This document shows, one piece after another, positions 1 to 6,288 of a DNA stretch of 64,000 nt (position 1 is the stretch's first letter; each line of letters begins with the position of its first letter). The stretch spans positions 124,001 to 188,000 of the forward strand of contig NZ_VJZK01000004.1 in assembly GCF_007109225.1 (NCBI RefSeq). The letters run 5' to 3'. A program made the translations under genes and the position numbers. The DNA comes from Flavobacterium sp. GT3R68. GTDB lineage: Bacteria > Bacteroidota > Bacteroidia > Flavobacteriales > Flavobacteriaceae. The notes beneath the pieces are model-generated. The model made no database searches and was not told the DNA's origin. It saw nothing but the letters and a program-made list of their open reading frames with translations.

Positions 1-1554
1 ATCGGTGTGTTCCGGGTCTGTGTTAAAAAAAGAGAAACCTTCTTTTACATCAACCTTAAATACATCGTCACGACCTAAGTCTAAAGTTTCTTTAAGGTAA
101 TCTTTCAATTGCATCCAGTCGAAATTGTCTCTCGAGCCAATATTTACAAAATAACGTGTTGCGCCATTGTTGTTGTTTTCTCTTGGAGCTCCATCCCTAT
201 CATCACGCTCACGTCTGTCTGAACCTGAAGATTGATTGGAAATGTCTCTGTTTTTCTTGTAGTAAGCAATAAAACGGTTGAATTCTACCGATACCATTTT
301 CTTAATCAGTTCTTCTTTGGTTAAACCATCTAAAACTTGATTAATTGCAGGTAAGTAGTTGTCAATTTCGTGATCTACTTCTGTGTCTTTTATTTTAGTT
401 GCAAGGTGCAACAATTGGATTTCACAGATTTCGATTCCTGATGGAATAGTTTTTTCTTCAAATTTTTGTTTGATGATTCTTTCGATAGAAGAAATCTTAC
501 GCAATTCACTTTTAGTAACAATTACGATAGAAGTTCCAAGTTTCCCGGCTCTTCCCGTACGTCCTGAACGGTGATTGTAAGTTTCGATTTCATCAGGTAA
601 TTGATAGTTTACTACGTGAGTAATATTATCAACGTCAATTCCACGTGCAGCAACATCGGTAGCTACCAACATTTGGATTTGTCTTCCACGGAAAGATTTC
701 ATTACACCGTCACGTTGCGCCTGAGATAAATCTCCGTGCAAAGCGGCAGCGCTGTATCCGTCCTCAATCAATTTTTCAGCAACAGCCTGTGTATCTCTTT
801 TGGTACGACAGAAAACTACTGAGAAAATGTCTGGATTAGCATCGGCTAAACGTTTCAAAGCTTCGTAACGGTCACGTGCATTTACTAAGTAAAATTCGTG
901 AGAAACGGTTGCAGAACCCGAGTTTTTAGTTCCAACTGTAATTTCTAAAGGATCGTGCATGAATTGTTTTGCAATACGTGCTACTTCCTGTGGCATAGTT
1001 GCAGAGAACAACCATGTGCTTTTTTCGTCCGGAGAGGTAGATAAGATGTTTACGATGTCTTCGTAGAAGCCCATGTTCAACATTTCATCTGCTTCGTCAA
1101 GAATGCAATAATTAATCTGAGAGATGTTTACCAATCCTCTGTTAATCATGTCCTGCATTCTACCCGGAGTGGCCACGATAATCTGTGCGCCTCTTTTAAT
1201 GTCTCTGGCTTGCTCTGTAATACTTGCACCACCGTAAACTGCTACTACATTAATACCTTTTTCGTATTTAGAGTAATTTTTAATTTCGTTGGTAATCTGT
1301 AAACAAAGTTCACGTGTTGGAGATAAAATTAATGCTTGTGTATTTCTGTTGTTGGCATCAATTTTTTGAATTAGCGGAAAACCAAATGCTGCCGTCTTCC
1401 CTGTCCCTGTCTGAGCCAACGCAACCATATCAGTATCTTTTTCCAATAATAGGGGAATCGCTTTCTCCTGTACTTCAGTCGGATTCTCAAATCCTAGATC
1501 TAAAATCGCCTTCAGTAACGATTCACTCAATCCTAATTGTTCAAATTTATTCAT
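1..1554 (-). CDS. DEAD-box RNA helicase with DbpA-like RNA-binding domain (3' end outside window)
   Basis: ATP-dependent RNA helicase of the DeaD/CsdA type, acting on structured RNA such as ribosome assembly intermediates. The reading frame starts at ATG 1554 (MNKFEQLGLSES) and runs off the left edge, so the C-terminus is missing. Visible motifs in order: Q motif (FENPTEVQEKAIP), motif I AQTGTGKT, PTRELC, TPGR, motif II LDEADEM, motif III SATMP, ARGIDVD and HRSGRTGR. After the helicase core there is a low-complexity Arg/Asp/Asn linker and then a DbpA-type RNA-binding domain (RYFVNIGSRDNFDW). A -7 promoter element TACTTTTG lies just upstream at 1576-1583. Family assignment is firm; whether it is the DeaD or another paralogue is inference. 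Confidence 0.95.
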   Translation of the reverse strand, partial: MNKFEQLGLSESLLKAILDLGFENPTEVQEKAIPLLLEKDTDMVALAQTGTGKTAAFGFPLIQKIDANNRNTQALILSPTRELCLQITNEIKNYSKYEKGINVVAVYGGASITEQARDIKRGAQIIVATPGRMQDMINRGLVNISQINYCILDEADEMLNMGFYEDIVNILSTSPDEKSTWLFSATMPQEVARIAKQFMHDPLEITVGTKNSGSATVSHEFYLVNARDRYEALKRLADANPDIFSVVFCRTKRDTQAVAEKLIEDGYSAAALHGDLSQAQRDGVMKSFRGRQIQMLVATDVAARGIDVDNITHVVNYQLPDEIETYNHRSGRTGRAGKLGTSIVIVTKSELRKISSIERIIKQKFEEKTIPSGIEICEIQLLHLATKIKDTEVDHEIDNYLPAINQVLDGLTKEELIKKMVSVEFNRFIAYYKKNRDISNQSSGSDRRERDDRDGAPRENNNNGATRYFVNIGSRDNFDWMQLKDYLKETLDLGRDDVFKVDVKEGFSFFNTDPEHTD

Positions 1555-1575
1555 ATTGTATTTTAAAATATTTTG

Positions 1576-1583
1576 CAAAAGTA
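1576..1583 (-). promoter_or_regulatory. -7 promoter element of the DEAD-box helicase gene
   Basis: On the minus strand this reads TACTTTTG, an exact match to the Bacteroidetes -7 consensus TAnnTTTG, 21 bases before the ATG at 1554. No clear -33 TTTG was seen. Confidence 0.5.
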
Positions 1584-1716
1584 CACCTTATATTTGTGAT
1601 AAACTAATGCTTTTAACAGTTTTAAATATTGATGATGAATTGACTGTCAGCTTTTTATGTTTTATAATTGCTATTTGTACCGGTTCAACGCGTGTAAAAC
1701 TGTCAGATAAGCGATG

Positions 1717-2295
1717 TTATAGTGCCGAATTCAAATGTTTCAGCAATAGGTTAATAGCAATCCCTCTGTGGCTGATGGCTGCTTTCTCGGCCATGTCCAA
1801 TTCTGCGAAAGTTGCATGATATCCTTTTGGTTTAAAAATGGGATCATATCCGAAACCCTTACTTCCTTTCCTAGCAGCAGTAATTTCACCCTTGGCTATG
1901 CCCGTAAAAAGGTGCTGTTGGTTGTTTATATTTAATGCGATGACGGTTTTGAACTGGGCTTTTCTGTTGGATTCTTCCGAAAGCGCAACAAGAAGTTTAT
2001 CCATATTATCGTCGGCATTTTTTTGTTCACCTGCATAACGTGCCGAGTATACTCCAGGAGCACCATTTAAAGCTTCAACTTCGAGCCCAGTGTCGTCTGC
2101 AAAACAATCGTAACCGTATTTTTGAGTAACATAGTTGGCCTTCAAAATGGCATTTCCTTCAATAGTATCGGCGGTTTCGGGAATATCTTCATAACATCCA
2201 ATGTCTTCAAGGCTTAAGATTTGGATGTTCTCCGGAAGTAATTGCTGAATTTCCTGGATTTTATTTTTATTGTTGGAGGCCAAGACGAGTTGCAT
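1717..2295 (-). CDS. rdgB: Non-canonical purine NTP pyrophosphatase (RdgB/HAM1 family)
   Basis: Hydrolyses dITP, ITP and XTP to the monophosphates, keeping deaminated purines out of DNA and RNA. The 192-residue product has the normal length. Family signatures are visible: N-terminal substrate motif LVLASNNKNK, the metal/nucleotide motif DDTGLEVEALNGAPGVYSAR, and GFGYDPIF followed by the C-terminal SHRG motif. The start at 2295 is supported by a -7 element TAACTTTG at 2322-2329. It is a monocistronic-looking gene upstream of the DEAD-box helicase, with 162 bases between them. Confident call. Confidence 0.96.
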   Translation of the reverse strand: MQLVLASNNKNKIQEIQQLLPENIQILSLEDIGCYEDIPETADTIEGNAILKANYVTQKYGYDCFADDTGLEVEALNGAPGVYSARYAGEQKNADDNMDKLLVALSEESNRKAQFKTVIALNINNQQHLFTGIAKGEITAARKGSKGFGYDPIFKPKGYHATFAELDMAEKAAISHRGIAINLLLKHLNSAL

Positions 2296-2321
2296 AATTT
2301 ATTTTTTTTGTTACAAAGAGA

Positions 2322-2329
2322 CAAAGTTA
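2322..2329 (-). promoter_or_regulatory. -7 promoter element of rdgB
   Basis: Minus-strand TAACTTTG, an exact TAnnTTTG match, 26 bases upstream of the rdgB ATG. Confidence 0.5.
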
Positions 2330-2470
2330 CTTGTTTTAAACAATATTTGAGAAAGTGTAATTATTAAATTATTTATACATAATTGTTTTTCAATTTTATG
2401 TTAGAGACTAGATTAAATTAGTTTGTGGTTGTTAGTGGTTCAGATGTTTCTCGGGAAAAAGATTAATTAA

Positions 2471-2551
2471 ACTGGATGTACAAAAGATTTCGTAGCATTT
2501 AAAGCTGCTGTAGGTAATTCTGCTGATTATTTTGGTTCTGATTGTACTTAA
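2471..2551 (+). pseudogene. Possible orphan C-terminal coding remnant (about 26 codons)
   Basis: Directly after an in-frame TAA there is a short open frame that reads like real protein (TGCTKDFVAFKAAVGN then SADYFGSDCT, stop TAA at 2549-2551) with flavobacterial codon use, but it has no start codon. It is followed immediately by a terminator-like hairpin. It may be the 3' end of a decayed gene. The product is not recognised. This is a low-confidence call based only on composition and context. Confidence 0.25.
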
Positions 2552-2583
2552 AAAAAAGCTAACAGTAATTTTGGCTTTTTTTT
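2550..2583 (+). terminator. Intrinsic terminator-like hairpin
   Basis: An A-tract plus GC pairs with GC plus a T-tract (AAAAAAAAGC, 14-base loop, GCTTTTTTTT). It lies directly behind the orphan reading-frame remnant. Confidence 0.45.
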
Positions 2584-2686
2584 GTATGGCATCTGAGGAA
2601 AGCTGTTTTAATGTATTATTTGAATGGCAGATTCGTTAAATAATAATTAAAAAATTCATTTACAATAAGTTAGGTAAATTTTTTTT

Positions 2687-2694
2687 TATCTTTG
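2687..2694 (+). promoter_or_regulatory. -7 element of small RNA unit 1
   Basis: TATCTTTG, an exact TAnnTTTG match, five bases before the conserved GTAG that begins each RNA unit. The same octamer occurs at the same place before units 3 (3114-3121) and 4 (3314-3321); unit 2 has the one-mismatch TACTTTTA (2888-2895). Confidence 0.7.
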
Positions 2695-2698
2695 AAGT

Positions 2699-2830
2699 GT
2701 AGTTTTGATTAATTACTTGAATATACCAATCTGCATTAGGAAATATTCAATAGTCAGCCAACCGAAAGGTGCAGTTGATAATAGTAAATCAAAACCACAA
2801 CTGAAGAGGTCTGAAAGGGCCTCTTTTTTT
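2699..2830 (+). ncRNA. Tandem structured small RNA, unit 1 (long form, about 132 nt)
   Basis: First of four tandem copies. Probable 5' end at the conserved GTAG, 3' end at the T-tract of an intrinsic terminator. Predicted pairing: closing stem P1 GTTTTGATT (2702-2710) with AATCAAAAC (2787-2795); stem P2 TTGAATAT (2717-2724) with ATATTCAA (2743-2750), whose loop holds CCAATCTG; small hairpin P3 ACC-GAAA-GGT (2761-2770); and terminator hairpin AGAGG/CCTCT with T7. There is no open frame of note. Seen directly: repeats, promoter, terminator and pairing. Inferred: that it is a transcribed trans-acting RNA. Relation to Rfam families Flavo-1 or 6S-Flavo is untested. Confidence 0.75.
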
Positions 2831-2887
2831 ATGCTATAAAAATTAGTTAAAGTGCTGGATTATATTTTTATACAGCAAAAAATATTG

Positions 2888-2895
2888 TACTTTTA
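2888..2895 (+). promoter_or_regulatory. -7 element of small RNA unit 2
   Basis: TACTTTTA, one mismatch to TAnnTTTG, five bases before the conserved GTAG start, the same spacing as in the other units. Confidence 0.5.
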
Positions 2896-2899
2896 TGAT

Positions 2900-3033
2900 G
2901 TAGTTTTGATTAATTACTTGAGTATTCATCTGTATAAGGGAAGATATTCAATAGTCAGCTATACTGAAAGGTATAAGGTGATAATTGTAAATCAAAATGA
3001 CAACTAGAGGCCTTGTATAAGGGCCTCTTTTTT
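2900..3033 (+). ncRNA. Tandem structured small RNA, unit 2 (long form, about 134 nt)
   Basis: Second copy, closest to unit 1. P1 TTTTGATT (2904-2911) pairs with AATCAAAA (2990-2997). P2 TTGAGTAT (2918-2925) pairs with ATATTCAA (2944-2951), an A-U of unit 1 becoming G-U. P3 is TATAC (2960-2964) with GTATA (2971-2975) around TGAAAG, a compensated replacement of unit 1's ACC/GGT. The terminator is AGAGGCC/GGCCTCT followed by T6. The paired changes against unit 1 support an RNA structure under selection. Confidence 0.75.
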
Positions 3034-3113
3034 ATGCATTTCCATAAAAATTTGAAATCTATTAATTAATAGTTAAAATGTTAATTTTCAATACCGTGAA
3101 TTCAATATTATTG

Positions 3114-3121
3114 TATCTTTG
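3114..3121 (+). promoter_or_regulatory. -7 element of small RNA unit 3
   Basis: TATCTTTG, exact TAnnTTTG, followed after three bases by the conserved GTAG. An ATAGTTAAAAT block about 45 bases upstream is shared with the unit 4 promoter, so the promoter was duplicated with the gene. Confidence 0.7.
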
Positions 3122-3124
3122 AGT

Positions 3125-3232
3125 GTAGGTTTTGATTATTGCTTTAATTTATCAATCTGTTTTTTAAGAAAGATTATTTACTGAACGAATCAAAATTGAC
3201 ATGAGAGGCCTGTTAAAAGGCCTCTTTTTTTT
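3125..3232 (+). ncRNA. Tandem structured small RNA, unit 3 (short form, about 108 nt)
   Basis: Third copy, shorter in the middle. TTTTGATT after GTAGG pairs with the later AATCAAAA; within it AATCT pairs with AGATT, and the conserved ATCAATCTGT segment is present. The P3 hairpin of the long form is absent. It ends in a strong terminator (AGAGGCCT, GTTAA, AAGGCCTCT, T8). Its promoter is a perfect TATCTTTG. Confidence 0.72.
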
Positions 3233-3313
3233 GTTGTCTTTTTTGTTTGGAATCAAAAATGCTAATAAATAGTTAAAATACTGAACTATAGATTGTTAAT
3301 CAAAAAATTATTG

Positions 3314-3321
3314 TATCTTTG
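3314..3321 (+). promoter_or_regulatory. -7 element of small RNA unit 4
   Basis: TATCTTTG, exact match, with a TTG 18 bases upstream that could serve as the -33 element. Confidence 0.7.
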
Positions 3322-3324
3322 AGT

Positions 3325-3431
3325 GTAGATTTTTGATTAATTATCTAATATATCAATCTGTCAAAAGAAAGAAATTAATAGTGAATCAAAATTTATCAAA
3401 ATCGGAGGTCTGTCAAACGGCCTCCTTTTTT
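3325..3431 (+). ncRNA. Tandem structured small RNA, unit 4 (short form, about 107 nt)
   Basis: Fourth copy, similar in size to unit 3. TTTTTGATT follows GTAGA and pairs with a later AATCAAAA; ATCAATCTGTC is conserved in the middle. The terminator has a G-rich variant stem (GGAGG/CCTCC) in place of the AGAGG/CCTCT of the other copies, a compensated change, with T6. The array ends 20 bases before the 3' end of the convergent NYN-domain gene, so this terminator may also limit read-through into it. Confidence 0.72.
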
Positions 3432-3451
3432 ATTTAATACTTTCAAGGAAA

Positions 3452-4234
3452 TCAGCTGAAGCGTAGTCGGACGTACACGTGTTTGATTCCTTTTTTGTCG
3501 GAATCGCGTTCGTCGATTTCCAGTATTTCGGTCAGGGATTTCAGCATCGGGGTCAGTTTGTTAAAACCATAATTACGCGGATCGAATTCGGGTTTTTTCT
3601 TCACGATAAGATTTCCTACATCGCCCAGGAATGCCCAGCCATCATCATCTCCAATATCTTCAATAGTAGATTCAATTAGTTCAATGGTTGGCAGATCCAC
3701 TTTGTTCAATGTTTTTGGGACTTCTTTTTTAGTACCCATAACAATTGCAGTATTTGATGCGGCTCTTTTGGGTGATTTTTTGCTGGTGGCGCCATCCAGT
3801 ACTTCAATGTAAATAAACCGATCGCAGGCAACGATAAAGGAATTTGGGGTTTTCTTTTCGCCAATTCCGATGACTTTCATTCCGGATTCCCGAAGGCGGA
3901 TGGCCAATCTGGTGAAATCACTGTCGCTGGAAACAATGCAAAATCCATCCAGTTTATCGGAATAGAGTAAATCCATCGCATCAATGATTAAGGCAGAATC
4001 TGAGGAGTTTTTTCCTACTGTATAACTGTATTGCTGAATTGGCGTAATGGCGTGTTCCAATAAAACGCTTTTCCAACCGGCAGCATTTGGCTTGGTCCAA
4101 TCCCCATAAATCCGTTTTGTGGTTGGTGTTCCGAACTTGGCAATTTCTTCCATCATTCCTTTTACATTCCGATACGGAACGTTGTCGGCGTCAATGAGGA
4201 CGGCAAGTTTTAATTCTTTTGTATTAGGCGACAT
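3452..4234 (-). CDS. NYN-domain (LabA/DUF88-like) protein with C-terminal OST-HTH/LOTUS domain
   Basis: Predicted PIN-like ribonuclease fused to an RNA-binding LOTUS (OST-HTH) domain. The NYN half carries the acidic residues expected of the active site (LIDADNVP near the N-terminus, IDAMDLLYS, and SSDSDFTRLA), and the last 75 residues form the OST-HTH (IELIESTIED to the end). I place the start at 4234 (MSPNTKEL, 260 residues) because the longer frame starting at 4261 begins inside a perfect -7 element (TATATTTG, 4259-4266). It converges with the small RNA array. Family function is known in outline only; the RNA substrate is unknown. Confidence 0.88.
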   Translation of the reverse strand: MSPNTKELKLAVLIDADNVPYRNVKGMMEEIAKFGTPTTKRIYGDWTKPNAAGWKSVLLEHAITPIQQYSYTVGKNSSDSALIIDAMDLLYSDKLDGFCIVSSDSDFTRLAIRLRESGMKVIGIGEKKTPNSFIVACDRFIYIEVLDGATSKKSPKRAASNTAIVMGTKKEVPKTLNKVDLPTIELIESTIEDIGDDDGWAFLGDVGNLIVKKKPEFDPRNYGFNKLTPMLKSLTEILEIDERDSDKKGIKHVYVRLRFS

Positions 4235-4258
4235 AGACTCTTTATTGAAATGGTTCTC

Positions 4259-4266
4259 CAAATATA
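4259..4266 (-). promoter_or_regulatory. -7 promoter element of the NYN/LOTUS gene (decides its start)
   Basis: Minus-strand TATATTTG matches TAnnTTTG. It overlaps the upstream candidate ATG at 4261, so translation must begin at the next ATG, 4234. Confidence 0.55.
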
Positions 4267-4290
4267 CAAAGTTTTATTGTGGAAAATGAC

Positions 4291-4358
4291 CTAGCCCTGA
4301 TGGAAACGGCATCCCACGCTTTTCGCGTGGATACAGTGTACAGCAGGAAACAGCTCCT
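4291..4358 (+). repeat. Interspersed structured repeat, copy A
   Basis: CTAGCCCTGATGGAAACGGC, then hairpin CCACGC-TTTTC-GCGTGG, then GGATACAGTGTACAGCAGG and AGCTCC. It shares flanks with copies at 14094, 37407, 41840 (inverted) and, more distantly, 59998. It lies in the short gap between the divergent NYN gene and the serine-palmitoyltransferase-like gene. Confidence 0.85.
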
Positions 4359-4445
4359 GAAAATAATTTTGCTTTCAATACCATAATACATTTTAAATAA
4401 TTATTTTTGCGGCTTATTGTATAAAATAATAGTACTGAACATATC

Positions 4446-5705
4446 ATGGTAAAAGATTTATTCGAAAGAATTCAGAACAATAAAGGGCCTTTAGGTAAAT
4501 GGGCTTCACAAGCGGAGGGTTATTTTGTTTTCCCTAAATTAGAGGGAGAACTTGGTCCTAGAATGCAATTTGGTGGAAAAGAGATATTAAACTGGTCTAT
4601 TAATGATTATCTCGGTTTAGCAAATCACCCGGAAGTGCGTCAGGCAGATACTGATGCAGCGATTCAATATGGTGCAGCATATCCGATGGGTGCACGTATG
4701 ATGAGCGGACATACCAAATACCACGAACAATTAGAGGAAGAATTGGCTGCTTTTGTAATGAAGGAATCGGCGTATTTATTGAATTTCGGATATCAGGGAA
4801 TGGTATCTATCATTGATGCCCTGGTTACCAAAAATGATATTATCGTGTATGATGTGGATTCGCATGCCTGTATCATTGATGGCGTTCGTCTGCATATGGG
4901 AAAACGTTTTACATACAAACACAATGATGTGGAAAGTATGGAAAAAAACCTCCAGCGTGCAACCAAGATGGCCAAAGAAACCGGAGGCGGAATCTTGTTT
5001 ATCACTGAAGGGGTTTTTGGTATGAGAGGACAGCAGGGAAAACTGAAAGAAATTGTTGCTATGAAGCAAAAATACAATTTCCGTTTACTTGTAGATGATG
5101 CACACGGTTTTGGAACACTTGGAAAAACAGGAGCAGGAGCGGGAGAGGAGCAAGGGGTTCAGGATGATATTGATGTTTATTTTTCGACTTTTGCAAAATC
5201 GATGGCCAATATTGGAGCATTCGTTGCTGCAGATGCTGCTATTATCGATTATCTAAAATACAATTTACGTTCTCAAATGTTTGCTAAAGCATTACCTATG
5301 ATCCAGACAATCGGTTCATTAAAACGATTGGAATTGTTGCGTAATCACCCAGAATTGAAAGACAAACTTTGGGAGAACGTTAATGCGTTGCAAAACGGAT
5401 TACGCTCAAGAAATTTCAATATTGGCGATACAAATACGTGCGTTACCCCTGTTTATCTGGAAGGAAGTGTACCGGAAGCGATGATTATGGTAAATGATTT
5501 GAGAGAAAATTATGGTATTTTCTTGTCAATTGTGATTTATCCGGTAATTCCAAAAGGGATTATTTTATTGAGAATGATACCTACATCTTCTCATACATTT
5601 TCTGATATTGAGGACACCTTAACGGCTTTTGAAGCAATTCGTGAAAAGTTAGAAAACGGTACTTATAAGGAAATTGCAGAAAGAACTACTGTCGATGTTT
5701 CTTAA
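4446..5705 (+). CDS. spt: Alpha-oxoamine synthase, probable serine palmitoyltransferase
   Basis: PLP-dependent condensing enzyme that would join an amino acid to a fatty acyl thioester to start sphingoid-base synthesis, a lipid class made by Bacteroidetes. The 419-residue product has the alpha-oxoamine synthase fold signatures: NDYLGLANHPE, GAAYPMGARMMSGH, LVDDAHGFGTLG and the PLP lysine K251 in TFAKSMANIG. It is monocistronic and followed by a strong terminator at 5725-5758. Alternatives are cysteate acyltransferase (sulfonolipid/capnine pathway) or 2-amino-3-ketobutyrate CoA ligase, which share the fold; the MGARMMSGH and FAKSMA variants fit the bacteroidete Spt group best. Confidence 0.82.
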   Translation: MVKDLFERIQNNKGPLGKWASQAEGYFVFPKLEGELGPRMQFGGKEILNWSINDYLGLANHPEVRQADTDAAIQYGAAYPMGARMMSGHTKYHEQLEEELAAFVMKESAYLLNFGYQGMVSIIDALVTKNDIIVYDVDSHACIIDGVRLHMGKRFTYKHNDVESMEKNLQRATKMAKETGGGILFITEGVFGMRGQQGKLKEIVAMKQKYNFRLLVDDAHGFGTLGKTGAGAGEEQGVQDDIDVYFSTFAKSMANIGAFVAADAAIIDYLKYNLRSQMFAKALPMIQTIGSLKRLELLRNHPELKDKLWENVNALQNGLRSRNFNIGDTNTCVTPVYLEGSVPEAMIMVNDLRENYGIFLSIVIYPVIPKGIILLRMIPTSSHTFSDIEDTLTAFEAIREKLENGTYKEIAERTTVDVS

Positions 5706-5724
5706 TGCAAACTGTTAATTATAT

Positions 5725-5758
5725 AAAAAACCCATCCGCCGCGGCGGATGGGTTTTTT
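5725..5758 (+). terminator. Strong intrinsic terminator after spt
   Basis: Perfect palindromic hairpin ACCCATCCGCCG/CGGCGGATGGGT (5730-5753) flanked by an A-tract and T6. It overlaps the upstream ATG of the next frame and so argues against that start. Confidence 0.9.
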
Positions 5759-5798
5759 GTTTACATTTATGTCAAATCAATTTAAAGACCTGAAGTCT

Positions 5799-6257
5799 AT
5801 GAAAAAAGTAATGATTATCAACTTGGTTTTAGTGAGTCTTTTGGTCTCTTGTAAAAAGGATAAAGCAGCAGAAATCATTCCTGAAAATGAAACTTCAGTA
5901 ATCGTTAGGCCGATTTCAGAATGTTATGTCGGAGTTCTTGAAAGAGATACCATCTCACTCACTATAAGTATAAATAAAAATAAAGTAGCGGGAGAATTAA
6001 GCTATAAATTCTTTGAAAAGGACAGCAATTCAGGAATAATATCCGGAACAATGAAAGGCAATACACTTATAGCGGAGTATACGTTCCAGTCCGAAGGGCA
6101 AACCTCAATCAGGCAGGTTGCTTTTTTGAAAAAGGGGAACACTTTTATTGAAGGCTATGGCGATGTTATGGATGATAATGGAAAAACAAAATTTAGAGAC
6201 ACGAAGCAATTACATTTTGATGGAAAGCCGCTGTCCAAAGTGGAATGTAAGATGTAA
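5799..6257 (+). CDS. Small lipoprotein of unknown function
   Basis: Product of 152 residues with a lipoprotein signal peptide (MKKVMIINLVLVSLLVSC, lipobox LVSC followed by KKDK). The upstream ATG at 5748 is rejected since it lies within the preceding terminator; the start at 5799 gives a textbook signal peptide. The mature part is a short beta-rich domain (VGVLERDTISLTISI, VAGELSYKF) resembling no family I can name. It is followed by a bidirectional terminator shared with the convergent GNAT gene. Confidence 0.75.
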   Translation: MKKVMIINLVLVSLLVSCKKDKAAEIIPENETSVIVRPISECYVGVLERDTISLTISINKNKVAGELSYKFFEKDSNSGIISGTMKGNTLIAEYTFQSEGQTSIRQVAFLKKGNTFIEGYGDVMDDNGKTKFRDTKQLHFDGKPLSKVECKM

Positions 6258-6259
6258 AT

Positions 6260-6288
6260 AAAAACGGCTCCATTTGGAGCCATTTTTT
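6260..6288. terminator. Bidirectional terminator between convergent genes
   Basis: Hairpin GGCTCC-ATTT-GGAGCC (6266-6281) with A-rich left and T-rich right flanks; serves the plus-strand lipoprotein and, within the tail of the gene, the minus-strand GNAT gene. Confidence 0.8.

Larger units (their letters stand above)
2296..2698. other. Non-coding stretch before the small RNA array
   Basis: AT-rich spacer of about 400 bases between rdgB and the first tandem small RNA gene. Apart from the rdgB promoter, the remnant frame and its terminator, the only recognisable item is the promoter of the first small RNA (TATCTTTG at 2687-2694). No intact gene was found on either strand. Confidence 0.6.

Noticed and set aside
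2407-2471. A second short frame fragment (VVVSGSDVSREKD stop) upstream of the orphan remnant
   Set aside because: Too short, different frame, no conservation evidence.
2699-3431. CRISPR array reading of the regular 200-base repeats
   Set aside because: Units are over 100 bases, imperfect, each with its own promoter and terminator, and no cas genes are near.
5748-5798. N-terminal extension of the lipoprotein after spt
   Set aside because: It starts inside the spt terminator and destroys the signal peptide.
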